64,000 bases of DNA from Marinobacter maritimus. Its GTDB lineage: Bacteria > Pseudomonadota > Gammaproteobacteria > Pseudomonadales > Oleiphilaceae. The translations under genes were made by a program, and so were the position numbers. The notes under the pieces were generated by a model. That model ran no database searches. It saw only the letters and a list, made by a program, of their open reading frames with translations, and was not told where the DNA came from. Location of the stretch: positions 1-64,000 of the forward strand of contig NZ_VCGW01000005.1 in the NCBI RefSeq assembly GCF_007671675.1, read 5' to 3'. Shown in pieces: positions 47,679 to 56,801 of this stretch. The number at the start of each line of letters is the position of its first letter. Position 1 is the first letter of the stretch.

Positions 47679-48360
47679 TTGTTTTGCCTGTTCCGGGAGG
47701 TTTGATAGCGAAACCGGCTCCGCTGATCGTGTGCAAAACCGGCTCAGCAAAGGGGCCATCGATGGCCTTGCGCAGGTTGTAAATATGAACCTTCAAGCTG
47801 TTGCTATCGGGGTGATCGTCTCCCCAGGCCGAGTCCATCAGTTCCTCACGAGATACCGGCGACGGTGATGCACGCATCAGGCGTTCAAGCAGGCGCCAAC
47901 TCGTGGGCGACAATTTCAGGGCCTGCCCGCTGCGCCGCACGCTCTTCTCACTGAGGTTCATCTGCAGATCACCGCAGGTGAGTTTCTGGATCTGACCGCT
48001 GCGCCTGTGTGAGAGCGCCCGGACTCTGGCCAACAGTTCCTGCATTTCAAAGGGTTTGACCAGATAATCATCGGTGCCGGCGTTGAAGCCCTGCAGTTTA
48101 TCGTCAAGTTGGTCGCGCGCTGTCAGCATCAGAACGGGGGTATCATTCCCCTCGTCTCGTAAACGCTGGCAAAGGCCAAGGCCGTCCAGGCGGGGCATGT
48201 TGATATCCAGCAAAAGGACATCGTAGCTGTTTTGTTTAATCAAATTCAGCCCGGCGATACCATTGCTGACATGGTCACAGATGAACCCTTCCAGCTCCAG
48301 GTATTGCACCAGCGTCTGGGCCAGGTCGAGATCGTCTTCGGCCAATAACAATTTCAGCAT
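47671..48360 (-). CDS. OmpR/PmrA-family response regulator of the efflux operon
   Basis: This 229-residue regulator has a receiver domain with acidic pocket AEDD, phosphoacceptor Asp in VLLLDINMPRLDG, Thr in LMLTARD and Lys in YLVKPFE. A winged-helix DNA-binding domain follows (LSPTSWRLLERLMRASPSPVSREELMDSAWGDD...LKVHIYNLRKAID). Its start overlaps the RND gene by seven bases. Regulators of this family bind tandem hexamers 11 bases apart, as found at 54118-54134 ahead of the operon. Confidence 0.92.
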   Translation of the reverse strand: MLKLLLAEDDLDLAQTLVQYLELEGFICDHVSNGIAGLNLIKQNSYDVLLLDINMPRLDGLGLCQRLRDEGNDTPVLMLTARDQLDDKLQGFNAGTDDYLVKPFEMQELLARVRALSHRRSGQIQKLTCGDLQMNLSEKSVRRSGQALKLSPTSWRLLERLMRASPSPVSREELMDSAWGDDHPDSNSLKVHIYNLRKAIDGPFAEPVLHTISGAGFAIKPPGTGKTNA

Positions 48361-51300
48361 GGATCGGACTCTTGTTTATCTGGGCTCACAGTAAACCAGC
48401 GGCGAATATCTGTGAATCTTTCGACCACGTCGTGCTGGATAGCGACCAGGACAGGTATCAGAATGAGGGTGATTACGGTTGCGAACATAATTCCGTATCC
48501 CAATGCCACGGCGGCCGGTATCAGAAACTGTGCCTGCGATGATGTTTCAGACAGCAGAGGCGCAAGGCCGGCAAAGGTTGTGAATGACGTCAAAAGAACC
48601 GCGCGTAGACGGCTCCTGCACGCTTTACTGATCGCTTCGATCTGATGGTCTACATCGGGTTTCAGTTCATTGTAACGGGATACCAGCAAAAGGCTGTCAT
48701 TCACCACGACACCACTGAGAGCAATAATACCATTGAGCGACAGAATGCTGATGGAAAGATCGTTCATCCAGTGCCCCAGGATTGCTCCGACGATTCCGAA
48801 CGGAATGGCGGTCATGATGAGGACGGGCTGAATATAGGATTTCAGAGGGATCGCCAGCAGCATGTAGATCACCAGCATGGCGATCATGAACACGTGCACC
48901 ATGGAATCCTGTGTTTCTGCCTGTTGCTCCGCTTCACCGGCAAAATTGATATCGAGTCCCGGGTATTGCCGCTCCAGTGTCGGAACCAGCTCCTGCTGCA
49001 GATTGGCGACCAACTCGGAAGCCGACAGCATGTCCTTGTCCACCTCGGCGGAGAGATAGAGTGCCCGCTTGCCGTCAATACGGGTAATGGTGTCCCTGGA
49101 GTAGCCGTAGGTGACCGTAGCAACACTGGACAGTGGAAGCACGGTGCCGTCGTCTGTACGGATGTTGGCATTCAGTACGTCAGTCGGGTTTTCCCGGGCG
49201 CCTTCCGGGTAGCGGACTTTAACCTCCACTTCGTCGTTACTGCGCTGGAAGCGCTGAACCACCTGACCACTGAAGGCCTGAAGCACTTGCGTGGCAAGGG
49301 TGCCCGTGCTCAAGCCCAAGGCCTTGCCTTGGGCGTTGAGTTCCAGAAACAGGCGTGGCTGGCTGGCTTCTATGTTATCTTCGATGCCACTGATCGCCGG
49401 GATGGTTGCGAGCTGTTCCTTGATATCCCGGCCGGCTGCTGTCAGCAATTCATCGTCAGAAGCCCTCAATTCAATGCGAAGTGCGTCCACCGTTTCGCGC
49501 CGGCTGGCGATGCTGAGGGTTCGTACACCCTCAGGCAGGCTAGCGCTGCGTCTCCATTGGCTGGAAAAGGTGGTGATATCGTATGGGGAGTCTGGCGCCA
49601 GCTCAACCGTGACTGTTCCGGACTGGTCGCTTTCGGAGAGTACCTGCAGGCTGGCAATGCCGGTCTGTGAATCGACGTTTGCGCGTTTAACAAGCTGCTC
49701 ATCCACTTGATGAGCTTTTTGCTCCAGGGCAAGCAAAGCGGAGTGAGTCAGGCCAAAGCTGGCGTCGGTTTCCATGGTGATGTTCGCTCGGACCGTATCG
49801 CCCGGTATGTTCGGAAAAAAACTGGTCCGAACGGTACCATTGAAAGGCATGGCCATAACCAGAACAAACAGGGCAAGGAACATAATCAAAACTGCGTACC
49901 GGTAAGCGAGTGCCCAGTTGATAACCGCTTTATAGATCCGGTCGTTGAACCACTGAAGCCCGGAATCGGCTCCCTGCTGGATGCGTCGCCAGACTTCGAG
50001 GAACGGGTTTCCAGTGGCTCTTCGGTGGGTGTTCAGGTGTGCCAGGTGTGCCGGCAGAATGAGCTTTGACTCAACAATGGACAACAACAGGCAAATAGTG
50101 ACAACGGCAGCGAACTGGGCGTAGATCTGTCCAAGCCTGCCGCTGAGATTCGACAAAGAATAGAAGGCCACCACGGTGGTGAACACGCCGAAGAGCGTGG
50201 GCACCGCCACTCGCAGGGTGCCTCGAATGGTATTGCGAAGGGTATCGCCTTCCTGTTTGCGCACGGTATAAATGCTTTCGCCCACAACCACGGCATCATC
50301 CACGACAATCCCCAGAGCCATGATGAAACCAAATGTGGTGAACTCGTTCAATGAAAGACCGGTAAACCGGTCGCCCATGAAATACAGCGTTCCGAAGAAG
50401 ATAAATGGCAGCCCCATGGATACCCAAAACGCCACCGTGAGGTTCAGGAACAACGCCAGAAGAACGAATACCATCGCAATACCGGTAAGTGCGTTGGTAA
50501 TGAGCAGGTCCAGTCGTTCACTTATTGAGGTGCTACGGTCGTACCAACTGGTGAGCTCCACGCCCTGTGGCAGAGTTCCATTGCTATGCCATTCCTCAAC
50601 CACCTGTTTGGCGGCTTCTACCGTCTCGGTGATGTCGTCCAGGCCGGTAGTGATCACTTGCAAAGCAACGCTGTTTTCGCCGGCAAAGCGGGACAACACA
50701 GCAGTATCATCGTCGTAGGTGTCGTGAATGAAAGCGATATCACCCAGGGCGACAATCACACCATCGCTGCTGGTGATCAGAGGAATTGCCGCAAACTCTT
50801 CTTTAAAATATGCCTGTTGCGAGGCTTTCAGTTGCAGATAGACCTGTTCATTTTTCAGGACCGCAGTCATCGTGCTGGACGAACCCTGATTGATCGCATC
50901 TTCGACATCGGACAGGGATAATCCGTAGGCTTGTAAACGCCCCTCATTAATCTCTATCGACATCATCGGGTCAAGCCAACCGGATTTGCTGACCCGGCTG
51001 ATTGTAGACATTGCAAGCAAGTCAGATTTCAGCTCTTCGGCCAGTTGTTGCAGAGTGTGGCGGTCTGCTTCGCCATGTAGCTGCAACCAGAGCGAGTGCT
51101 CTTCACGTTCCGCTTTTTCAATAACCGGACTTTCAGCGTCCGCCGGAAACGTGGAAATGGCATCCACCTTGTTTTTGACATCTCGTAACAGCACATCCAG
51201 GTCGTAATCGCTTTGCTTTTCGACAGTGACTGTCGTGCCGCTGGCAGTCGATGTGCTGGTGATGTCCTCAATGCCGTTAACATCTTCCAGTTGGTCCTCA

Positions 51301-51521
51301 ATCTTGATGGCCAGCCCTTCCTCCGACTGCTGGGCTGAGCCACTGTCGTAAGTGACCGAAATGGTCAGGCTGTCCGGCTCGATGCTCGGGAATGCTTCTT
51401 TACGAAGGTCTCCGGCCTGGAGAACACCAAGGCCGATGACCAAGACCAGCAAAAGATTGGCGGCAACCGGGTTGTTTGCAAACCAGGGTATGAGGCCCTT
51501 GTTCCAGCTTTGATCATTCAT
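48354..51521 (-). CDS. RND efflux permease, AcrB/HAE1 superfamily
   Basis: This 1055-residue proton-driven inner-membrane pump has the expected N-terminal TM1 (WFANNPVAANLLLVLVIGLGVLQAG), large periplasmic loops after TM1 and TM7, and the paired aspartates of TM4 in MALGIVVDDAVVVGES (Asp408, Asp409). TM7-12 follow, with the FTTFAGLAPLLSETSSQAQFLIPAA block near the C-terminus. Substrate range cannot be read from sequence. The start overlaps the adaptor gene by eight bases. Confidence 0.92.
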   Translation of the reverse strand: MNDQSWNKGLIPWFANNPVAANLLLVLVIGLGVLQAGDLRKEAFPSIEPDSLTISVTYDSGSAQQSEEGLAIKIEDQLEDVNGIEDITSTSTASGTTVTVEKQSDYDLDVLLRDVKNKVDAISTFPADAESPVIEKAEREEHSLWLQLHGEADRHTLQQLAEELKSDLLAMSTISRVSKSGWLDPMMSIEINEGRLQAYGLSLSDVEDAINQGSSSTMTAVLKNEQVYLQLKASQQAYFKEEFAAIPLITSSDGVIVALGDIAFIHDTYDDDTAVLSRFAGENSVALQVITTGLDDITETVEAAKQVVEEWHSNGTLPQGVELTSWYDRSTSISERLDLLITNALTGIAMVFVLLALFLNLTVAFWVSMGLPFIFFGTLYFMGDRFTGLSLNEFTTFGFIMALGIVVDDAVVVGESIYTVRKQEGDTLRNTIRGTLRVAVPTLFGVFTTVVAFYSLSNLSGRLGQIYAQFAAVVTICLLLSIVESKLILPAHLAHLNTHRRATGNPFLEVWRRIQQGADSGLQWFNDRIYKAVINWALAYRYAVLIMFLALFVLVMAMPFNGTVRTSFFPNIPGDTVRANITMETDASFGLTHSALLALEQKAHQVDEQLVKRANVDSQTGIASLQVLSESDQSGTVTVELAPDSPYDITTFSSQWRRSASLPEGVRTLSIASRRETVDALRIELRASDDELLTAAGRDIKEQLATIPAISGIEDNIEASQPRLFLELNAQGKALGLSTGTLATQVLQAFSGQVVQRFQRSNDEVEVKVRYPEGARENPTDVLNANIRTDDGTVLPLSSVATVTYGYSRDTITRIDGKRALYLSAEVDKDMLSASELVANLQQELVPTLERQYPGLDINFAGEAEQQAETQDSMVHVFMIAMLVIYMLLAIPLKSYIQPVLIMTAIPFGIVGAILGHWMNDLSISILSLNGIIALSGVVVNDSLLLVSRYNELKPDVDHQIEAISKACRSRLRAVLLTSFTTFAGLAPLLSETSSQAQFLIPAAVALGYGIMFATVITLILIPVLVAIQHDVVERFTDIRRWFTVSPDKQESDPC

Positions 51522-52680
51522 CGGATGCCTCCACCGGATTGACGGCCATGCCTGGCATATAAGTGCTCAATGGATGAGTCAGCACGTTCACGGTTTGGCC
51601 GTAAAGCGAGGCCGGTGGACGGATATAGATGGCCTGCTCGTCACTGGCAACCGGGCCTGCGGAGAACCTGGCCAGAACGCCATTATTTACGTACCAGACT
51701 TCCCCTCGTTGGCTGAGTGAGGACGAAGGCAGGCGCCAGAGATCGCTCAGTTCACGACCCTTGATTTCTGCCCTGAGGAATGTGCCGGGCGCCAGCATGT
51801 CGGCCTGTTCCAGTGGCCGATCTACAGCCGCGATCACTGACTGTTGTCGGGTTGTATCATCCAGGTGCAGTTGCGTGCGCTGAATATAACCGTGCCATTG
51901 CTGCCCGGTTTCAACGGAAACCAGGTTTACCGGCCACTGGCCGTTGTCCAGCACTTCGATACCCGGGAGCTTCTGCCAGTCGAGTTGGGATATAGGCAAT
52001 GAGAGCTCGATTCGGTCTGCACTGTAGAGTTCAGCTATGTCGTTCCCAGCCTGCAGATAAGTGCCCGGTGAGACAGTGCGGCTGACAACCAGCGCGTCAA
52101 AAGGCGCTCGGACACGGGTTTGTGCAAGATTTTTTTCGGCACTGGCCACCGCAGCCTCGGCGTTAGCGACCGCCGCTTGAGCTTGTTTTACTTGAGGTTC
52201 ATGCAGTACCAACGGAGAGTCCGGTTCGCCGGTCATTCCCGAAGCCTTCCATTCCAGAACGGCCTGCTCTGCTTCTCTTTCGGCCTCGAGGAGATCTACT
52301 TGTGCACTCGCCAGATCGTTTTCTGCGCTGGCAAGCGCCGCTCGATAATCGCTGTCTTCCAGTGTCAAAAGAAGATCGCCTTTGCTCACGATACGTCCGG
52401 ATTCAAACACGCTTGCGAGCTCAGAGACCTGGCCGGAAACCTGGGCAGTGAGAGTTATTTCATATCGCGACCTGGCCGCACCAAAAGCTTCAACGTTGAC
52501 GGCATGAGACCCTGTTATTGCCGGAATAACACCGACATCCGGTGCAATACCACCATCCTCTTTCGCGGGCAGAGGCCGACTTTCCTGATCCCGGAGTTTC
52601 TGGCCGTTATAAAGGAATACACTGATCAGCACGCCAACGGCGGCCAACAAAACAAGCCATTTTGCGTATGGTCGGATCAT
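51514..52680 (-). CDS. RND periplasmic adaptor (membrane fusion protein)
   Basis: This 388-residue protein has an N-terminal membrane anchor (WLVLLAAVGVLISVFLYNG) and lipoyl/barrel halves flanking a coiled-coil hairpin rich in A, E and Q (about 95-190). The typical VRAPFDALVVSRTVSPGTYLQAG motif follows, then a beta-barrel. It links the pump at 48354 to the outer-membrane factor. Its ATG overlaps the stop of that gene (ATGA). Confidence 0.9.
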   Translation of the reverse strand: MIRPYAKWLVLLAAVGVLISVFLYNGQKLRDQESRPLPAKEDGGIAPDVGVIPAITGSHAVNVEAFGAARSRYEITLTAQVSGQVSELASVFESGRIVSKGDLLLTLEDSDYRAALASAENDLASAQVDLLEAEREAEQAVLEWKASGMTGEPDSPLVLHEPQVKQAQAAVANAEAAVASAEKNLAQTRVRAPFDALVVSRTVSPGTYLQAGNDIAELYSADRIELSLPISQLDWQKLPGIEVLDNGQWPVNLVSVETGQQWHGYIQRTQLHLDDTTRQQSVIAAVDRPLEQADMLAPGTFLRAEIKGRELSDLWRLPSSSLSQRGEVWYVNNGVLARFSAGPVASDEQAIYIRPPASLYGQTVNVLTHPLSTYMPGMAVNPVEASDE

Positions 52681-54056
52681 GACTGATCGGTCTCCTTGAT
52701 GCCCAGCCCCAGTGCAAGCCCGAGTGTGATTCGGTTGCCCAGGCGCTCGTAGATTAAGTCGTTAAGTTGTGATTCCAGATCAAAGGTCTGCTGTTGCACT
52801 TCGAGTAGGTCCAGCACAGAAACCAGACCATTCCGGTACTTCTGTTGGTACTGTTGATAATTGCGGCGGGCACTCAGCAGTGCGCTGTCTATCTGCTGTT
52901 GCTGTTTGGCAAGACTTGATTCCTGACCGATTGCATTTTCAACTTCCTGCACTGCATTCAGTAACGTTTCCCGGTATGCCTGATAGCTCCTGGCTGTGGT
53001 CAGTTCTGCAGCTTCAGCATTGGCTTGAAGCTCACCGCCACGAAACAGAGGTGCCGTTAATTGACCGAGCAGTGACCACACCGGATTTCTCAACAGAGCC
53101 TCGCTTGGCGATGTTCCTGTGTCGCTCAGGGCCGCTTCCAGACTGATCGATGGCAACATCTCTTTGTAGGCAACAGACGTACGAAAGTCGTTTGCTTCTA
53201 TAGCCAGATAGGCCGCTTTCAAGTCCGGTCGACGCTGTAACGTCTGGTCGGCAAGGTCGGCCAGGGGCAAAAGAACTTTCGGGTAGTCGGCGGCAATGGC
53301 CGTGCTGCCGTGACTCCGCCCGAGCAACAGGTTCAAAGCTCTTTGTTGCTGCTGCAGGGATTCCTGAGTGGCAAACAGCGACGCTCTGGCACTGGCTGCG
53401 GAGCTTTGGGCACTGTCGAGGTCCTCAAGGTCACCCAAACCGGATCGGTAGCGCTGAAGAATCCACTGTTCGTTTTTTTCCAGCAGTTCCACGCGTTGTT
53501 TTTCGATGGCAACGGATCGATTCAGGTTAACCAGCTTCAACCAGCCCTGCATAACCTCGGCTGCGAGCGTATCCCGGGCAGCCTGGTAGAGCGCCAGCTG
53601 TTCGGCGACATCGCTCGCAGCTGCCGACGCCTCATCAGATATCTTCGCCCATAAATCCAGTTCCCAGCTGATGCTGATGCTGCCGGTGTAAGCGGTACCG
53701 AGATCTTCTGTTTTATTTGCGCCGAATCCTGCCTCGACGTCGGGGAGTTGATCCGCTTGAGTTGCCCGGTATTGAGCACGGAGGATTTCGAGTGAAAGCA
53801 GTGTTTGCCCAAGGTCGGGATTGGCCGCGCGCGCTTCGGCAATCAGCGCGTTCAGGTCACGGCTGTTGACCAAATCATCCAGGTAGGCCGTTTCGGAACC
53901 AACGTCCAGCTCAGACCAGGAGACAAGATTCTGGCGGTCAGAATCGGCCTGAGCCAGATAATCCGGGCTTGTGGACAACGAACTGCAGCCGGCAGCAGTC
54001 AAGCAGCACAAGGCAATCATTAATGCTTTCGGGAAGGCGAAGCGACACATAAACAA
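52677..54056 (-). CDS. TolC-type outer-membrane efflux lipoprotein (NodT family)
   Basis: This 459-residue outer-membrane factor has a signal peptide and lipobox TAAGC (Cys24). Two repeated coiled-coil halves follow, with typical segments SWELDLWAKISDEASAAASDVAEQ and RRPDLKAAYLAIEANDFRTSVAYKEMLPSISLEAAL. It is the first gene of the operon, so expression is set by the region just upstream, where a PmrA-like box lies at 54118-54134. Confidence 0.9.
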   Translation of the reverse strand: MFMCRFAFPKALMIALCCLTAAGCSSLSTSPDYLAQADSDRQNLVSWSELDVGSETAYLDDLVNSRDLNALIAEARAANPDLGQTLLSLEILRAQYRATQADQLPDVEAGFGANKTEDLGTAYTGSISISWELDLWAKISDEASAAASDVAEQLALYQAARDTLAAEVMQGWLKLVNLNRSVAIEKQRVELLEKNEQWILQRYRSGLGDLEDLDSAQSSAASARASLFATQESLQQQQRALNLLLGRSHGSTAIAADYPKVLLPLADLADQTLQRRPDLKAAYLAIEANDFRTSVAYKEMLPSISLEAALSDTGTSPSEALLRNPVWSLLGQLTAPLFRGGELQANAEAAELTTARSYQAYRETLLNAVQEVENAIGQESSLAKQQQQIDSALLSARRNYQQYQQKYRNGLVSVLDLLEVQQQTFDLESQLNDLIYERLGNRITLGLALGLGIKETDQS

Positions 54057-54102
54057 AATCCAGTCAGGCGCGGTCGGGTCTGCGGTAGGCGACGGGGTTC
54101 AG

Positions 54103-54134
54103 ACTATCCAGAGGCTGGTTAATGGAGGGTTAAG
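54103..54134 (-). promoter_or_regulatory. PmrA-like box and -10 of the efflux operon
   Basis: On the plus strand GTTAAT (54118-54123), GGAGG, GTTAAG (54129-54134) forms a direct repeat with an 11-base period; on the minus strand it reads CTTAAC-N5-ATTAAC, close to the PmrA consensus CTTAA-type tandem. A GATAGT -10 (54103-54108) follows nine bases later with no consensus -35, as in activator-dependent promoters. It lies 62-78 bases upstream of the OMF start, so control by the operon's own regulator is likely. Confidence 0.55.
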
Positions 54135-54205
54135 ATTTTCCTGAATTCATCAATCGCAATTGCTGTTGTAGCTGGAATGCATACCACACAAGCAACCGGC
54201 GGCAA

Positions 54206-54230
54206 TGGGGGTATATTTTGGAGTACTTTT
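54206..54230. repeat. Third integrase-leader-like block (GGGGGTATATTTTGGAGTAC)
   Basis: It aligns with GGGGTACATCTTGGGGTGCA at 46192-46211 and GCGAGTACATTTTAGGTGAG at 54409-54428. No tRNA-like piece precedes it. It supports the idea that 54057-54573, a 517-base gap without an intact gene, is a mosaic of mobile-element debris plus the efflux promoter. Confidence 0.35.
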
Positions 54231-54282
54231 AATGCGGTTTAATATTAATAGCCGTTAAAACAATTGGACAAGAACACCTATA

Positions 54283-54428
54283 AGTCCTGCCCGGGCGACG
54301 AGCCTGCTGTACCAACCGTCAAACCACCACAAGCACCTGTTTCAAAAAATCTTTTGACCAGTTGCACCCATACCGCCACACAGCGTTCCGCCCAATTTAC
54401 ATCCTCTGCGAGTACATTTTAGGTGAGA
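54283..54428 (+). repeat. Copy B of degenerate att-like repeat
   Basis: AGTCCTGCCCGGGC (54283) resembles the tRNA-Arg 3' end AGTCCTGCCGAGGGC. Downstream, CACCTGTTT (54334), CCGCCC (54388) and GTACAT (54412) match copy A at offsets 51, 105 and 129 against 55, 111 and 134. With copy A it flanks about 8.2 kb containing the efflux operon. The copies are clearly diverged. Confidence 0.4.
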
Positions 54429-54573
54429 TCTACAGGTCATCTTGCCAGGAGCCAAACAGATCAAAGCCTTACAGCTTTCCAAAAACTGACCTGACGAACG
54501 GCAACAAAAACCGGATAATGGCCGCGATCGAAGGCCGTCGTGCGCCAAATTCTACAACCCGGGTACCCTCGCA

Positions 54574-56763
54574 ATGGAAATCAACGTCAATTATCTCGAC
54601 AATCTCCGAGTTGAAGCCAAGTTTGATGACTTCTCGGTGATTGCCGACCAGCCCATCCGTTACAAAGGCGACGGCTCGGCGCCCGGCCCTTTCGACTATT
54701 TTCTTGCGTCATCGGCCCTGTGCGCGGCTTATTTTGTAAAGGTGTACTGCGTAGCCAGAGATATTCCAACCGATAACATCCGTTTGTCCCAGAACAACAT
54801 TGTTGATCCTGAAAACCGCTACAAACAGATTTTCAAGATTCAGGTTGAGTTGCCAGAGGATCTGTCCGAGAAGCACCGCCAGGGCATTGTGCGTTCGATT
54901 GAACGCTGTACGGTCAAGAAAGTTGTACAAACCGGCCCGGATTTTCAGATTGAAATCGTCGATAGCCTGGATGGTGATGCACAGGCGCTGTTAATGACCA
55001 AGCCAGAGGGCGATACCAGCACATATATTGCTGGTAAAGATCTGCCGCTGGAGCAGACCATCGCCAACATGACCGCCATTCTGGCGGACCTGGGCATGAA
55101 GATCGAAATCGCGTCATGGCGCAACATCGTGCCCCACGTCTGGTCACTGCACATGCGCGATGCGGCCTCACCCATGTGTTTCACCAATGGCAAAGGCTCC
55201 ACCAAAGAAAGCGCCCTGTGTTCGGCGCTGGGTGAGTTTATTGAGCGCTTGAACTGTAACTTTTTCTACAACGATCAGTTTTTTGGTGAGGAAATCGCCA
55301 ACAGCGAGTTTGTTCATTATCCAAGGGAACGATGGTTCAAACCTGGGCCCAATGACGAGCTGCCTCAGGGCATACTGGATGACTACTGCCTGGCCATCTA
55401 TAACCCCGAGAATGAACTGTGCGGTTCCAACCTGATCGATACCAACTCTGGCAAGGTGGAGCGCGGCATATGCTCCTTGCCCTTTGAGCGCCACTCCGAC
55501 GGTGAGGTGGTGTACTTCCCCACGAACCTGATCGAGAACCTGTACCTCAGCAATGGCATGAGTGCGGGCAATACCCTGTACGAAGCGCAAGTACAGTGCC
55601 TGTCAGAAATCTTCGAACGGGCCGTAAAAAAGCAGATTATTCAGGAAGAGATTGTCCTCCCGGATGTGCCCCTGCACGTGCTGGAAAAATACCCGAACAT
55701 TCTGGAAGGTGTTCGTGCTTTGGAAGCCCAGGGTTACCCGGTGTTGGTCAAAGACGCCTCTCTCGGCGGCCAATTCCCGGTGGCTTGCGTCACCCTGATG
55801 AACCCGAAAACCTGCGGTGTTTTTGCTTCGTTTGGGGCGCACCCAACCCTGGAAGTCGCACTGGAACGCAGCCTCACCGAGTTGATGCAGGGTCGTAGCT
55901 TTGAAGGCCTGAACGATATGCCGCCGCCTACCTTCAACAGCCTCGCAATCACCGAGCCTAACAATTATGTGGAACATTTTATTGATTCCAGCGGGGTAGT
56001 TTCCTGGCGTTTCTTCAGTGCCCGACCGGATGTTGAGTTTCACGAATGGGATTTCTCGGGTACCAATGAAGAGGAGGCAGCAGCGCTGTTTGGCATTCTC
56101 GAAGACATGGGCAAAGAAGTGTACACAACCGTTTATGACGACCTGGGCGCGCCGGTCTGCCGGATGCTGGTGCCGGGCTACTCTGAGGTCTACCAGATAG
56201 AGGATCTTATCTGGGACAACACCAACCGGGCCCTGGACTACCGTGAAGACATCCTCAACCTGCACATCCTGAGTGATAAGCAACTGGCCGCTCTGGCGGA
56301 GCGCCTGGAAGAAAGCCAGATAGACGATTACACCGATATTATTACCCTGATCGGCATCGAGTTCGATGAGAATACGGTCTGGGGACAGCTCACCATTCTT
56401 GAGCTGAAGCTGTTAATCAACCTGGCTTTGCAAGAGTACGAAGAAGCCCTTGAGCGGGTCGAAATGTTTATACAGTTCAACGACAACACCGTTGAACGCG
56501 GACTGTTCTATCGTGCGATGAGTGCAGTGCTGGAAATCACCCTCGATGAAGAACTCGAGCTGAGTGATTACCTGTTTAATCTCAAACGTATGTTTGGGGA
56601 AGAAACCATGGACGCCGTGGTGGGCTCAGTAGATGGCAGCGTGCGCTTTTACGGTCTCACGCCAACCAACATGCAGCTGGAAGGCCTGGACAAACATCTG
56701 CGCCTGATTGAAAGCTACAAGAAGCTGCATGCTGCACGGGCTGCCAAGGCAAAGCTCCTTTAA
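54574..56763 (+). CDS. OsmC-YcaO fusion protein
   Basis: This 729-residue protein has an N-terminal OsmC-like domain (about 1-135: VIADQPIRYKGDGSAPGPFDYFLASSALCAAYFVKVY ... SIERCTVKKVV) with two candidate redox cysteines (SALCAAY and ERCTV). It is fused to a full YcaO domain that matches E. coli YcaO along its length (WSLHMRDAASPMCFTNGKGSTKESALCSALGEFIERL; GICSLPFERHSDG; NGMSAGNTLYEA). YcaO proteins are ATP-dependent cyclodehydratases; E. coli YcaO aids RimO methylthiolation of ribosomal protein S12. No peptide substrate gene is nearby. The ATG has no clear Shine-Dalgarno. Confidence 0.88.
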   Translation: MEINVNYLDNLRVEAKFDDFSVIADQPIRYKGDGSAPGPFDYFLASSALCAAYFVKVYCVARDIPTDNIRLSQNNIVDPENRYKQIFKIQVELPEDLSEKHRQGIVRSIERCTVKKVVQTGPDFQIEIVDSLDGDAQALLMTKPEGDTSTYIAGKDLPLEQTIANMTAILADLGMKIEIASWRNIVPHVWSLHMRDAASPMCFTNGKGSTKESALCSALGEFIERLNCNFFYNDQFFGEEIANSEFVHYPRERWFKPGPNDELPQGILDDYCLAIYNPENELCGSNLIDTNSGKVERGICSLPFERHSDGEVVYFPTNLIENLYLSNGMSAGNTLYEAQVQCLSEIFERAVKKQIIQEEIVLPDVPLHVLEKYPNILEGVRALEAQGYPVLVKDASLGGQFPVACVTLMNPKTCGVFASFGAHPTLEVALERSLTELMQGRSFEGLNDMPPPTFNSLAITEPNNYVEHFIDSSGVVSWRFFSARPDVEFHEWDFSGTNEEEAAALFGILEDMGKEVYTTVYDDLGAPVCRMLVPGYSEVYQIEDLIWDNTNRALDYREDILNLHILSDKQLAALAERLEESQIDDYTDIITLIGIEFDENTVWGQLTILELKLLINLALQEYEEALERVEMFIQFNDNTVERGLFYRAMSAVLEITLDEELELSDYLFNLKRMFGEETMDAVVGSVDGSVRFYGLTPTNMQLEGLDKHLRLIESYKKLHAARAAKAKLL

Positions 56764-56801
56764 GCACGCAATTGTTTACACCTGGAGCTTGGGCCCTGAA
56801 T

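Noticed and set aside
48645..49670. Plus-strand open frame of 341 residues inside the RND permease gene
   Set aside because: Antisense shadow; the permease frame carries TM4 aspartates and family motifs.
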